Positions 1-6,495 are shown, numbered from the stretch's first letter. The stretch is DNA of 7,326 bases from Candidatus Dojkabacteria bacterium (GCA_020429465.1 JAGQLH010000067.1:1-7326), one strand, 5' to 3'. Made by a program: numbers and translations. Notes: a model not told the origin generated them from the sequence alone.

Positions 1-372
1 CATTTTTTTTTTTTTTTATCTGATATATCTGATCTCCAGATATTATCTTTAGTAGAATTAAGCCTCGACCAAGACAATCCACGTGATTGGTACTATGCAC
101 TTATGGATTATGGTGCGTATATAAAATCAACACTTGGCAACCAAAACAAACGAAGTAAGCATTATTCAAAACAGTCTAAATTTGAAGGATCAAAGCGACA
201 ATTACGAGGGGAAATACTCCGACTACTTAGTGAGAAGAATTCTTTATTAATCAAGGACGTATATACAGTAAGCAAAAGGACCAAGAAAGAAACTGCTGAG
301 ATTATTGCAGATTTAATGAAAGAGGGGTTTATTGAGGAAATCGAGGGTAAATTTTATCTAGTGAAATCCTGA
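1..372 (+). CDS. MutY-like HhH-GPD adenine DNA glycosylase, C-terminal part (5' end outside window)
   Basis: This is the last 123 codons of a base-excision-repair glycosylase of the HhH-GPD/MutY type, which in the family removes adenine mispaired with oxidised guanine. The frame is open from base 1. The ATG at 103 is internal, because it is the Met of the conserved motif ALMDYG (residues 33-38 of the visible part, preceded by NPRDWYY). In classical MutY this motif is followed at once by the four cysteines of the iron-sulphur cluster. Here it is followed by a basic stretch with RSKHYSKQSKFEGSKRQLRG and there is no cysteine in the visible part, so this end holds no cluster. The last 50 or so residues (EILRLL to FYLVKS) look like a small winged-helix-like domain. 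The catalytic helix-hairpin-helix and Asp lie upstream and cannot be checked. The gene is convergent with the methyltransferase gene, and its stop is TGA at 370-372. The family call is fairly sure; exact substrate is not. Confidence 0.82.
   Translation, partial: HFFFFLSDISDLQILSLVELSLDQDNPRDWYYALMDYGAYIKSTLGNQNKRSKHYSKQSKFEGSKRQLRGEILRLLSEKNSLLIKDVYTVSKRTKKETAEIIADLMKEGFIEEIEGKFYLVKS
3..17. repeat. T15 homopolymer inside the glycosylase gene
   Basis: Fifteen consecutive T at the very start of the window encode the Phe run in HFFFFLSD. The frame stays open through it. The length of such a run is prone to sequencing error and to polymerase slippage, so the reading frame upstream of base 18 should not be trusted on this sequence alone. 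Confidence 0.75.
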
Positions 373-416
373 GCTACTCTTAGTATACCCACCCGTAGAT
401 TAGTCCTAATATCTTA

Positions 417-1574
417 CTATCCCTTCTCTGCTATCCATAACTTCCGAAGAATACGAGATCCATCAGGAGTTGTATATTCAATAGGATTAGTAAGCGATAC
501 ATTCGGAAATTCTTTACCTAAATCTACTAGTTGAAAATTTCGTTGTTTAAAAATATCTTTTGGTAAGGGAACTACCGTCCCCTCTTGTGTTTGAAATTCA
601 GGGAGAATACAGACAATTCGCGCGTGCGGAGCCATGTGCTTATAAACATTTTTAAAAATATCGAGATAGAGGTTGTATAATTTTTGCATTTCTTTTCGTG
701 CATCCCGCTCAGTAGGGAGTTCTTTAAGAAATGGGCCCATATAGGGTTCAAAGACACATGCATCCGCACTAAATTCTTCTTTAGCTGAATCACCATGAAT
801 AATTCTTACTGAAAGATCTGACCCAATTTGCTCTTTGAGCCAGGCAATATTTTGCCGTGCACCTTCAAATACACTTCCATCTATATCTATTCCTACCGAA
901 TTATACCCTTGAAGCATACCTATCATAAGAAATGTCCCAATACCGCAAAATGGATCAACAAATGTTTTCCCCTTCTCTAGACCAAGAATATTTACCATCA
1001 TAGTTGCAAGTCGAAATGATGTTCCGTGGGAAAACCTCTGAACTGGACGCTTTGTATCCAAGTAGTAATATTCTTTTGGATCTGCATATTCCACTACTTG
1101 AGAAATAACCCATTCTTTCTTATCTCGAACAATGATTACTTCACACGAAGATTCAGAGTCCTTTTCATAGGAAGTTCGTGCTTTAAGGGGATCATGAGAA
1201 TCAAGACGTTTTATAGTTCCACGAAGCTTATGGGTCTTACAATATTTATGAATGGCTGATTCAAAATCTAGTGTATTAGATTGATCTCCCAACAGGGTAA
1301 GAAATAGATTGTAATTTTTGGGGAAATAAAAATCAATTGTATCGAGGAAATCTGCATTTACTAATTCCTGACGACTAAATACCTTTGCTACCTTTATACT
1401 CCCTGCTATATTTGCCCACACATGTTCTAGATCTCCCTCATCAAGCTCAAGAACTATATATTCATCAGCATCTATAACAACATGATAATTCACTTCATCG
1501 CGCTTGAATACGGAAAGCAATTCAAGTTTCGCAATGGTTATATCTCGGCCGAATTGGAAGAGGTAGTGAGTCAT
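417..1574 (-). CDS. Trm11/TrmG10-like RNA (guanine-N2) methyltransferase
   Basis: A SAM-dependent methyltransferase of 385 residues, resembling the UPF0020/Trm11 group that methylates guanine N2 in tRNA. The N-terminal 170 or so residues are a divergent RNA-binding half in the place of the NFLD/THUMP region. The linker motif RPVQRFSHGTSFRLATMMVN (about residues 176-195) and the SAM-binding motif I VDPFCGIGTFL (206-216) are clear, and the acidic end of strand 2 is GIDID (about 228-232). Motif IV, normally [ND]PPY for amino-group methylation, reads EPYMGP (about 276-281), so the first residue is Glu and one Pro is missing. I chose ATG at 1574, since the following THYLFQFGRD is where homologues begin; an in-frame TTG at 1595 would add seven residues and sits two codons after a TGA. 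No good Shine-Dalgarno sequence precedes either. It lies 63 bp downstream of the kinase-like gene and may share its transcript. Family is sure; the target nucleotide is not. Confidence 0.88.
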   Translation of the reverse strand: MTHYLFQFGRDITIAKLELLSVFKRDEVNYHVVIDADEYIVLELDEGDLEHVWANIAGSIKVAKVFSRQELVNADFLDTIDFYFPKNYNLFLTLLGDQSNTLDFESAIHKYCKTHKLRGTIKRLDSHDPLKARTSYEKDSESSCEVIIVRDKKEWVISQVVEYADPKEYYYLDTKRPVQRFSHGTSFRLATMMVNILGLEKGKTFVDPFCGIGTFLMIGMLQGYNSVGIDIDGSVFEGARQNIAWLKEQIGSDLSVRIIHGDSAKEEFSADACVFEPYMGPFLKELPTERDARKEMQKLYNLYLDIFKNVYKHMAPHARIVCILPEFQTQEGTVVPLPKDIFKQRNFQLVDLGKEFPNVSLTNPIEYTTPDGSRILRKLWIAEKG

Positions 1575-1622
1575 AATTTCTTTGCTAAATTCCAAAGCTC
1601 ATAACTATCTATAAATCTCTAC

Positions 1623-1637
1623 TTAAGTATAACTTAA
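1623..1637. repeat. Perfect inverted repeat after the kinase-like gene
   Basis: TTAAGT-ATA-ACTTAA is a perfect 6-bp inverted repeat with a 3-base loop, directly after the kinase-like gene's TAA. The stem is A/T-rich and no T-run follows on the minus strand, so it is a poor terminator. The minus strand also reads TATACT (1626-1631) here, a possible -10 for the methyltransferase gene, but without a well-spaced -35. Confidence 0.35.
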
Positions 1638-2270
1638 TTATTCACCTATTTTACAAATTTGATACTCTAGGGCAATATCTTGTGCAAGCATTTTGTAATC
1701 CTTAGAATTGGCATCTATTATACACAAAGGAATCAACGATTTCCCCCCATTATGCATAAAATTATTTTGTTGTTCAGAATAATACTCAACAATTTCACCT
1801 ATTGATCCCTTAGAAAGTATATATTCTTCCCAAGAATTTATCCCAGGAGCTTTTCCACTCCAATCCCCTCCTCTATGCTCAAATGCTCCTTGAATACTTT
1901 GCCAGATTTTTCCCTCTTCGAGTTTCAACAATACATACATAGGATTAAAATGTTGTAAAAGAAGTAACTCAAGCTGTTGAAAATTTCCTATGCTTGTTCT
2001 GGACTTATAGGAATAAGAGAGAAGGAATCTTTCAACTAGAATACTATTCACCCCTCTTTGACTTATACTAATCAATTTTTCTAATACCCTGTATGCATGT
2101 CTCCCTAAGTTATCAACTTCTTTTTCCGTAAATACAGGTAGGAAAGTTTCATCTTCAGATACTATTTTGACAGAATCTCCTGCCCTCCTGATTAATCCTT
2201 CTAAACTAGCAACTATAGAGGTTTTACCGCTTGTTGTAATTCCTTCAAAAATATAGAGATTAGTTTTCAT
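1638..2270 (-). CDS. P-loop kinase-like protein, nucleoside/nucleotide kinase style
   Basis: A 210-residue P-loop NTPase of unknown substrate. The Walker A motif is GITTSGKT at residues 10-17, directly after a hydrophobic first strand (NLYIFEG). LVERFLLSYSYKSR (about 78-91) sits where thymidylate and deoxynucleoside kinases carry their DRxxxSxxxY motif, and HRGGDW (about 132-137) could supply the LID arginine. The length fits the nucleoside/nucleotide kinase fold. It may therefore phosphorylate a nucleoside, nucleotide or other small molecule in the cytoplasm, but I cannot place it in a named subfamily and the opening GITTSGKT differs from the GxDGxGKT of thymidylate kinase. The ATG at 2270 lies inside the carbamoyltransferase gene, an 11-bp overlap that implies translational coupling and a shared task. 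It is the last gene of the three-gene group. P-loop is certain, kinase likely, substrate unknown. Confidence 0.75.
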   Translation of the reverse strand: MKTNLYIFEGITTSGKTSIVASLEGLIRRAGDSVKIVSEDETFLPVFTEKEVDNLGRHAYRVLEKLISISQRGVNSILVERFLLSYSYKSRTSIGNFQQLELLLLQHFNPMYVLLKLEEGKIWQSIQGAFEHRGGDWSGKAPGINSWEEYILSKGSIGEIVEYYSEQQNNFMHNGGKSLIPLCIIDANSKDYKMLAQDIALEYQICKIGE

Positions 2271-3945
2271 CTTTTAGTATTAGAAATTCCTCCAAGACTA
2301 ACACATCTATTCCAGAAGTGAGAAATGTTTCCAATGCTTGTTCTGGAGTATTAACAATGACGTCCTTAGCTTTATTAAACGAAGTATTCAACACAATAGG
2401 TAAATCCGAAATCTTATAAAATTCGTGTATTAATTTCCAATACCGCGCATTTAATTTCTTGGAAACTGTTTGGACTCTAGCACTGTTATTTACATGTGTT
2501 GTTGCTCGTATTCGTTTTGGATACTTGGTTTGAAATGTCATGATCATATATGGTGATTGGAAGCCATTCATATGGAAATACTCTGTGGCATATTCTTCCA
2601 ATACACTTGGAGCAAACGGCCGGAAGTCCTCCCTAAACTTTACTTTCAGATTAACCCTATCCCTGTTTTCCTCATACGAAGGATTGGCTAATATACTTCG
2701 ATTTCCTAGTGCTCTTGGACCAAATTCTGCCCTCCCCCAATAGATACCAATAATCTTATCTTGATCTAATTGCTTTGCAACTTCAGAATAAATATTCTCG
2801 GGTCGAGAATATTTAACTTTCTTATTTTGTAATAATTTTTCAATCTCTTCCGGATCCGTGCCTTTTCCTAGATAGGGTGATTGATTTGATTGAATATACT
2901 GGTGATTCTTCTGATCCTTATAATATGTATAAAGTGCTGCACCAACTGAGGAACCATCATCCCCTGCTGCTGGATAGATATAAATATTTTTAAAGAGTCC
3001 ACTTTCAGCTATTCGACCATTCGCTACACTATTTAAAGCTCCTCCACCTGAAATACACAAATTTTCTGTTTTAGTAACTGCCTTTAAATTCGTAACAACC
3101 TTTAAAACAGCATCTTCAAATAAAGATTGAACTCCACGAGCAATGTTCATATGATGTTGGGTTATCTTCTCACCCGGAAGCCTTTTAGGACCAAATTCCT
3201 CAATAAATTTTTTGGATACTCCCTTCCTGCCATCCACATTAAAGTCAAAATAGTCAAAGTTAACTTCATACCCACTTTCAGTTATCTTAAGTGTTTTTGC
3301 GAGATCGTCTTTCAAACTTAAATCCCCATATGGCGCCAATCCCATAACTTTCCCTTCTCCACTCTCTATCCTAAAACCTAAATAGTCAGTTATCCAACCG
3401 TAATACCTTCCTAATGAATTCGGATAATTGATAGCACTTATTTTATTTATAGAACAATCATCAGCATATAAAAGAGAAGTAGCTGCTTCCTCCCCAGCCC
3501 CATCCAAAACTAATATTGCAGATTCGGCAAAACCTGAAGGATAAAAACATGAAGCTGAGTGAGCCATATGATGATCTACAAATACAATTTTCCCACCATA
3601 GTTAAGATCTTCTCTTAGGTTCTTATATACAGATAATTCTCTTATTTTATCCTTGAGAAGCTCATTCTCTGCATACTCCTTTAAATTCCCTTTCGAATTA
3701 GCACCCCTAAAAGCATACCTACTCTCTCCCCTTTTTAACCAATTCATACCAATCGCAACTACATCCACCTCAGATACATCTATGTTAGCTTCATTTAGAC
3801 AGAATTCAATTGCATCATATGGAAATGCTCCACTATGTTTCTTGCGATCAAATCTCTCTTGAGACGAAGCACATATTATTTCCCCATCTTTCACCAAAGC
3901 CGCACTAGAATCGTGAATACCTGTACAAAGTCCTAATATAACCAT
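2260..3945 (-). CDS. NodU/CmcH/TobZ-family O-carbamoyltransferase
   Basis: A 561-residue, full-length member of the family that makes carbamoyl-adenylate from carbamoyl phosphate and ATP and passes the carbamoyl group to a hydroxyl of an acceptor such as a sugar, antibiotic or lipo-oligosaccharide. The N-terminal Kae1/TsaD-like domain opens with ILGLCTGIHDSSAALVKDG (3-21) and has the metal-binding type HxxxH in VDHHMAHSAS (H125, H129), LVLDGAGE (146-152), GEGKVMGLAPYG (196-207), ISGGGALN (298-305) and PAAGDDGSS (325-333). The C-terminal domain carries GRAEFGPRALGNRSILANP (404-422), ARVQTV (489-494) and LNTSFN (519-524). After LNTSFN the usual xRGEPIV is KAKDVIV, a local difference. No signal peptide or membrane span is seen, so it is cytoplasmic. 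It starts 2 bp after the phosphatase-like gene's stop and overlaps the kinase-like gene, so it is the centre of a coupled group. The acceptor is unknown. Confidence 0.94.
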   Translation of the reverse strand: MVILGLCTGIHDSSAALVKDGEIICASSQERFDRKKHSGAFPYDAIEFCLNEANIDVSEVDVVAIGMNWLKRGESRYAFRGANSKGNLKEYAENELLKDKIRELSVYKNLREDLNYGGKIVFVDHHMAHSASCFYPSGFAESAILVLDGAGEEAATSLLYADDCSINKISAINYPNSLGRYYGWITDYLGFRIESGEGKVMGLAPYGDLSLKDDLAKTLKITESGYEVNFDYFDFNVDGRKGVSKKFIEEFGPKRLPGEKITQHHMNIARGVQSLFEDAVLKVVTNLKAVTKTENLCISGGGALNSVANGRIAESGLFKNIYIYPAAGDDGSSVGAALYTYYKDQKNHQYIQSNQSPYLGKGTDPEEIEKLLQNKKVKYSRPENIYSEVAKQLDQDKIIGIYWGRAEFGPRALGNRSILANPSYEENRDRVNLKVKFREDFRPFAPSVLEEYATEYFHMNGFQSPYMIMTFQTKYPKRIRATTHVNNSARVQTVSKKLNARYWKLIHEFYKISDLPIVLNTSFNKAKDVIVNTPEQALETFLTSGIDVLVLEEFLILKDEN

Positions 3946-3947
3946 AA

Positions 3948-4721
3948 CTAAATCCCTACTAAATAATTATGAATTAATTTGTTTGAAGCGAGTAATTCAC
4001 TATCTCCAACATGCCATTCACTACCATCTAATTTGGTAACTTTTCCGCCAGCTTCTTCAATCATTAATTTTGCCCCAATGCTCAGATTGTAAGAATAGTC
4101 AACTTCTGGGTCATGCTTAAAAACCCAGAAATCTCTATTTCCATTTACCAAATAACGAACATTGTACAACCCGGTCCCTTCCGTTTCTAACCTAAATTCA
4201 GATGTTTGAGATATCTCCCCTAAATTACTCATTACACTGGACATATACTCATCCATTGTAGGGGCAATACTTCCAAATGAATTTTCAATAGCTTCTATGC
4301 GTGAGACATTTACATTTTTTCCATTAATTTTAGTTCCTTCCCCCTTCTCTGAGGTAAGCATCTCTCCTAAATTTGGTAAGTACATACAAGAGAAGATAGG
4401 TTCTACCCCTTTACTCCCCCTACTACTTAGGGTGATTGTAGTCCCAAAATATGGTATTCCTCGAAGCATATTTCCACTCCCATCAAGAATATGGATGTGG
4501 AGGTTATTTTTTTTCTTAGTATAGTCTTCTGAGCTCGAATATTCTTCTATAAAACCAACATCAATTTCCTGCTTTTTAATTGTTCTAATTAAATTTGTTG
4601 TTAGCTTTGTTTTAATTTCCGAAATTGAATTTGAAGTAACTTCTTCATGGTCAAAGAAGTTTTTCAATTTAAGTCCAATGTAGTACGTTTCCTTTTCAAT
4701 AAATTTCTTTAAATCGTTCAT
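3948..4721 (-). CDS. Inositol-monophosphatase-like protein with altered metal site
   Basis: A 257-residue protein with the length and layout of the inositol monophosphatase/FBPase/CysQ superfamily, Mg-dependent enzymes that cleave phosphate from sugar or nucleotide phosphates. Matching segments are FIEE (57-60, the conserved Glu), HILDGSGN (77-84, for DPIDGTTN), IPYFGTTITL (89-98), GEGTKINGKNVNVS (127-140), YNLSIGAKLMIEEAGGKVT (211-229, for WDxAAGxLIxEAGG) and ELLASNKLIHNYL (242-254). Two metal ligands look changed: the first Asp of the DPxD motif is His77 and the Asp of the WD motif is Asn212. The DLVTxAD-type stretch near the N-terminus is also not recognisable. The second Asp of motif 1 (D80) and the Glu pair remain. 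It may be inactive, bind a ligand, or act on a different substrate. It starts the group, with a promoter-like site upstream, and ends 2 bp before the carbamoyltransferase gene. The fold call is firm; activity is doubtful. Confidence 0.87.
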   Translation of the reverse strand: MNDLKKFIEKETYYIGLKLKNFFDHEEVTSNSISEIKTKLTTNLIRTIKKQEIDVGFIEEYSSSEDYTKKKNNLHIHILDGSGNMLRGIPYFGTTITLSSRGSKGVEPIFSCMYLPNLGEMLTSEKGEGTKINGKNVNVSRIEAIENSFGSIAPTMDEYMSSVMSNLGEISQTSEFRLETEGTGLYNVRYLVNGNRDFWVFKHDPEVDYSYNLSIGAKLMIEEAGGKVTKLDGSEWHVGDSELLASNKLIHNYLVGI

Positions 4722-4755
4722 ATTTATATCTGGTTAATTGAATCAAAATATCCCC

Positions 4756-4785
4756 GTTATATCACACATCATATTATTCATTCAA
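4756..4785 (-). promoter_or_regulatory. Predicted promoter of the phosphatase-carbamoyltransferase-kinase group
   Basis: On the minus strand TTGAAT (4785-4780) and TATAAC (4761-4756) are 18 bases apart, and the -10 is preceded by TGA, an extended -10. Transcription would start near 4749, giving a leader of about 28 bases to the ATG at 4721 with no Shine-Dalgarno motif. It lies in the 70-bp gap after trkH. Near-identical copies of TTGATT[G/C]AAT occur at 4780-4789 and 4737-4746, on either side of the -10. Confidence 0.45.
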
Positions 4786-4791
4786 TCAACA

Positions 4792-6354
4792 CTAATCATC
4801 CTCTTTGTTAAATAGTACGAGAAGATTTAGAAATCCAACCCTCCCAAGTAGCATAAGAGGAATCATTATCAACTTAGCTAGTAGACTAAAACTCGCATAA
4901 TTTCCCACCGCACTATTATCTACAGTACCCGCCATAAGCCCCGGACCAATATTTCCCACACTCGCAATTGCAGCCATGAAACCACTTGTAAAATCGACAT
5001 TTGAACTCACTACCATTATAAGGGCTGTACCTATGAATATTGCCCCAAAATAAATACCTATATTTATCAAAATAACAGCAATATCATGAGCATTGTAAGC
5101 AACCCCATCAACCTTTATAGACCTAGTTTCTCCTCCTTTTAGATAAGTATGAATTTCTTTTAATGCAAATTTAAAAAAGATCAATAATCGCTTCACCTTT
5201 AAACCCCCTCCGGTAGATCCAACACTCCCACCAATTAGATATGCAAAAAAGAGAATTCCAAGAATAGAAAATGGCCATCCAGAGAAATTACCACTTACTA
5301 AGCCAGTAGTTGACATAATAGTTGTAACTGCAAAGAATGCCTGTCGAATGTCTTCTTCAGCAGTATGATAAATTGACTGAAAAAAGAGTCCTCCCGCAAT
5401 AGAAACTACAAGGATAGCAATTATACCTACGTACCACTTAAGTTCTGAGTTCTTTATAAGTGATTTTCTTTCTTTACTATTCCCAAATATACCCATGTAC
5501 CATAGCCCAAGATTAATCCCTCCAAACATCATAAATGAAGCAATAATCCATTCACTAATAGGATTTTGTAATCCTGCTGCACTTGTATTGTAATTACTAA
5601 AACCTCCAGTACCAAGAGTAGAAACAGCATGAATTGCGGCATCATAGATATCATTTACAACAGAGGGATACGGTTCTGTTCGGAAAAAATATCCAGAAAC
5701 TACCAAAAGCAAAAACATTACAACGGTAAGAAACGTATAAATTTTTAGAAAATAGATCCCAGATTGATAGGCTACTGACTCATTTTCGTAATGGACTTTA
5801 TCTGGTGTCTCCATTTCTGCAACTACAATGTCATGCGACCGTTTGATATTCTTCCCCCGGAGTATAGTAACTGCCATAAAAAATACTCCCATACCTCCTA
5901 TCCAATGTGTAAGAGCTCTCCAAAAAAGTACTCCCGCCGGATACACCTCTATGTTGGTTAAAATTGTAGATCCTGTTGTGGTAAACCCGGATATAGACTC
6001 AAACACTACGTCTACAATGATTTGAATCGTTGTAAGGCTTTCTTGATTGTTAGGGAAACCAGATAAATAAAAAACTAAACCGGATATACATGCTGCAATC
6101 ATCCAGGTATGCATAATGATAATTACCCCTTCTTTAAAGCTTACTTTTCTATTTTCTCGTTTCTGTATCCGACCCAACATATGAATAATAAATGCAATTA
6201 ATGCACCGAGGAGTAATGGAGCATTTACACTAAAGTTATGGTCCATTAACATTCCTACGAGAAATGAAAGGATCAAACCACATGCAATTGATATCTGGAC
6301 TCTAAATGCGGTAAATAAAATGGTTGGCGAATAGATTTGTTTAAGCAGTCTCAT
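4792..6354 (-). CDS. trkH: TrkH/KtrB-type potassium uptake channel subunit
   Basis: A 520-residue polytopic inner-membrane protein of the TrkH/KtrB/TrkG superfamily, the ion-conducting part of potassium uptake systems. The four selectivity-filter loops are all visible: FESISGFTTTGST (118-130), HAVSTLGTGGFS (242-253), TTIMSTTGLVSGNF (344-357) and AAIASVGNIGPGL (461-473), each between long hydrophobic helices and each with its filter Gly. Other family marks are LTHWIGGMGV (148-157), MMFGGINLGLWY (275-286) and GSVGSTGGGLKVKR (376-389), the region that in homologues forms the intramembrane gate loop and contacts the cytoplasmic ring. The length fits TrkH, which is longer than KtrB. The start is ATG at 6354 with an A/T-only leader and no Shine-Dalgarno motif. 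The cytoplasmic TrkA/KtrA partner is not in the window. A candidate promoter lies just upstream, and a small membrane protein gene precedes it. Confidence 0.95.
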   Translation of the reverse strand: MRLLKQIYSPTILFTAFRVQISIACGLILSFLVGMLMDHNFSVNAPLLLGALIAFIIHMLGRIQKRENRKVSFKEGVIIIMHTWMIAACISGLVFYLSGFPNNQESLTTIQIIVDVVFESISGFTTTGSTILTNIEVYPAGVLFWRALTHWIGGMGVFFMAVTILRGKNIKRSHDIVVAEMETPDKVHYENESVAYQSGIYFLKIYTFLTVVMFLLLVVSGYFFRTEPYPSVVNDIYDAAIHAVSTLGTGGFSNYNTSAAGLQNPISEWIIASFMMFGGINLGLWYMGIFGNSKERKSLIKNSELKWYVGIIAILVVSIAGGLFFQSIYHTAEEDIRQAFFAVTTIMSTTGLVSGNFSGWPFSILGILFFAYLIGGSVGSTGGGLKVKRLLIFFKFALKEIHTYLKGGETRSIKVDGVAYNAHDIAVILINIGIYFGAIFIGTALIMVVSSNVDFTSGFMAAIASVGNIGPGLMAGTVDNSAVGNYASFSLLAKLIMIPLMLLGRVGFLNLLVLFNKEDD

Positions 6355-6372
6355 AGTAATATATAATATTTA

Positions 6373-6392
6373 TATATCGGATTATATCGGAT
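6373..6392. repeat. Perfect tandem 10-bp repeat over the trkH promoter
   Basis: TATATCGGAT occurs twice in direct tandem (6373-6382 and 6383-6392). The pair covers the predicted -10 of trkH and its start-site region, one helical turn apart, which is the spacing expected of a binding site for a regulator contacting one face of the DNA. It could also be chance in A/T-rich DNA, although the CGG cores make that less likely. Confidence 0.5.
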
Positions 6393-6408
6393 ATGACCCC
6401 CTGCGCAA
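6381..6408 (-). promoter_or_regulatory. Predicted promoter of trkH
   Basis: On the minus strand TTGCGC (6408-6403) and a consensus TATAAT (6386-6381) are separated by 16 bases. The start would fall near 6374, about 20 bases before the trkH ATG. The -35 matches the consensus in its first three bases only. The -10 lies inside the tandem 10-bp repeat. Confidence 0.5.
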
Positions 6409-6467
6409 AGTTAGAATGCTGATGAATATAGTTTATACGCAATTAGTGAATTACTAGTTTGTTGGAG

Positions 6468-6482
6468 TAGTATTAAATACTA
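6468..6482. repeat. Perfect inverted repeat downstream of the small membrane protein gene
   Basis: TAGTAT-TAA-ATACTA is a perfect 6-bp inverted repeat with a 3-base loop, 14 bp after the small gene's stop. No T-run follows on the minus strand, so terminator function is weak. A second, looser one, TAGT-GAATT-ACTA, is at 6444-6456. Apart from these and the trkH promoter I see nothing in 6355-6495. Confidence 0.35.
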
Positions 6483-6495
6483 ACAAGATAGTCTT

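Noticed and set aside
24..44. Inverted repeat ATATCTG-ATCTC-CAGATAT
   Set aside because: It lies inside the glycosylase coding frame and is explained by the codons; no regulatory role is supported.
103..372. A separate 89-residue protein starting at ATG 103
   Set aside because: The frame is open to base 1 and the residues before the ATG (NPRDWYYAL) complete a conserved glycosylase motif, so the ATG is internal.
1..372. Recoding of TGA as Gly or Trp, as in some candidate-phyla lineages
   Set aside because: The glycosylase gene ends in TGA where its product naturally ends, and Trp is encoded by TGG throughout. No internal TGA is needed in any gene.
373..416. A shared terminator between the two convergent genes
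   Set aside because: The only stem seen, ATTAG-TC-CTAAT, has five A/T-rich pairs, a two-base loop and no T-run.
572..1259. Frames at 572-796 (minus) and 1026-1259 (plus) within the methyltransferase gene
   Set aside because: Both overlap the conserved methyltransferase frame and have no recognisable content.
1593..1602. ATG at 1602 or TTG at 1595 as the methyltransferase start
   Set aside because: The ATG frame stops after five codons. The TTG is in frame but has no ribosome site and adds seven residues before the usual family start, so ATG 1574 is preferred.
2540..2743. Plus-strand frame inside the carbamoyltransferase gene, as well as similar ones at 3127-3321 and 3653-3862
   Set aside because: They are antisense shadows of a gene with unmistakable family motifs and show no protein features of their own.
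4297..4524. Plus-strand frame inside the phosphatase-like gene, and 5828-6025 inside trkH
   Set aside because: Both are antisense to conserved genes and look like shadows.
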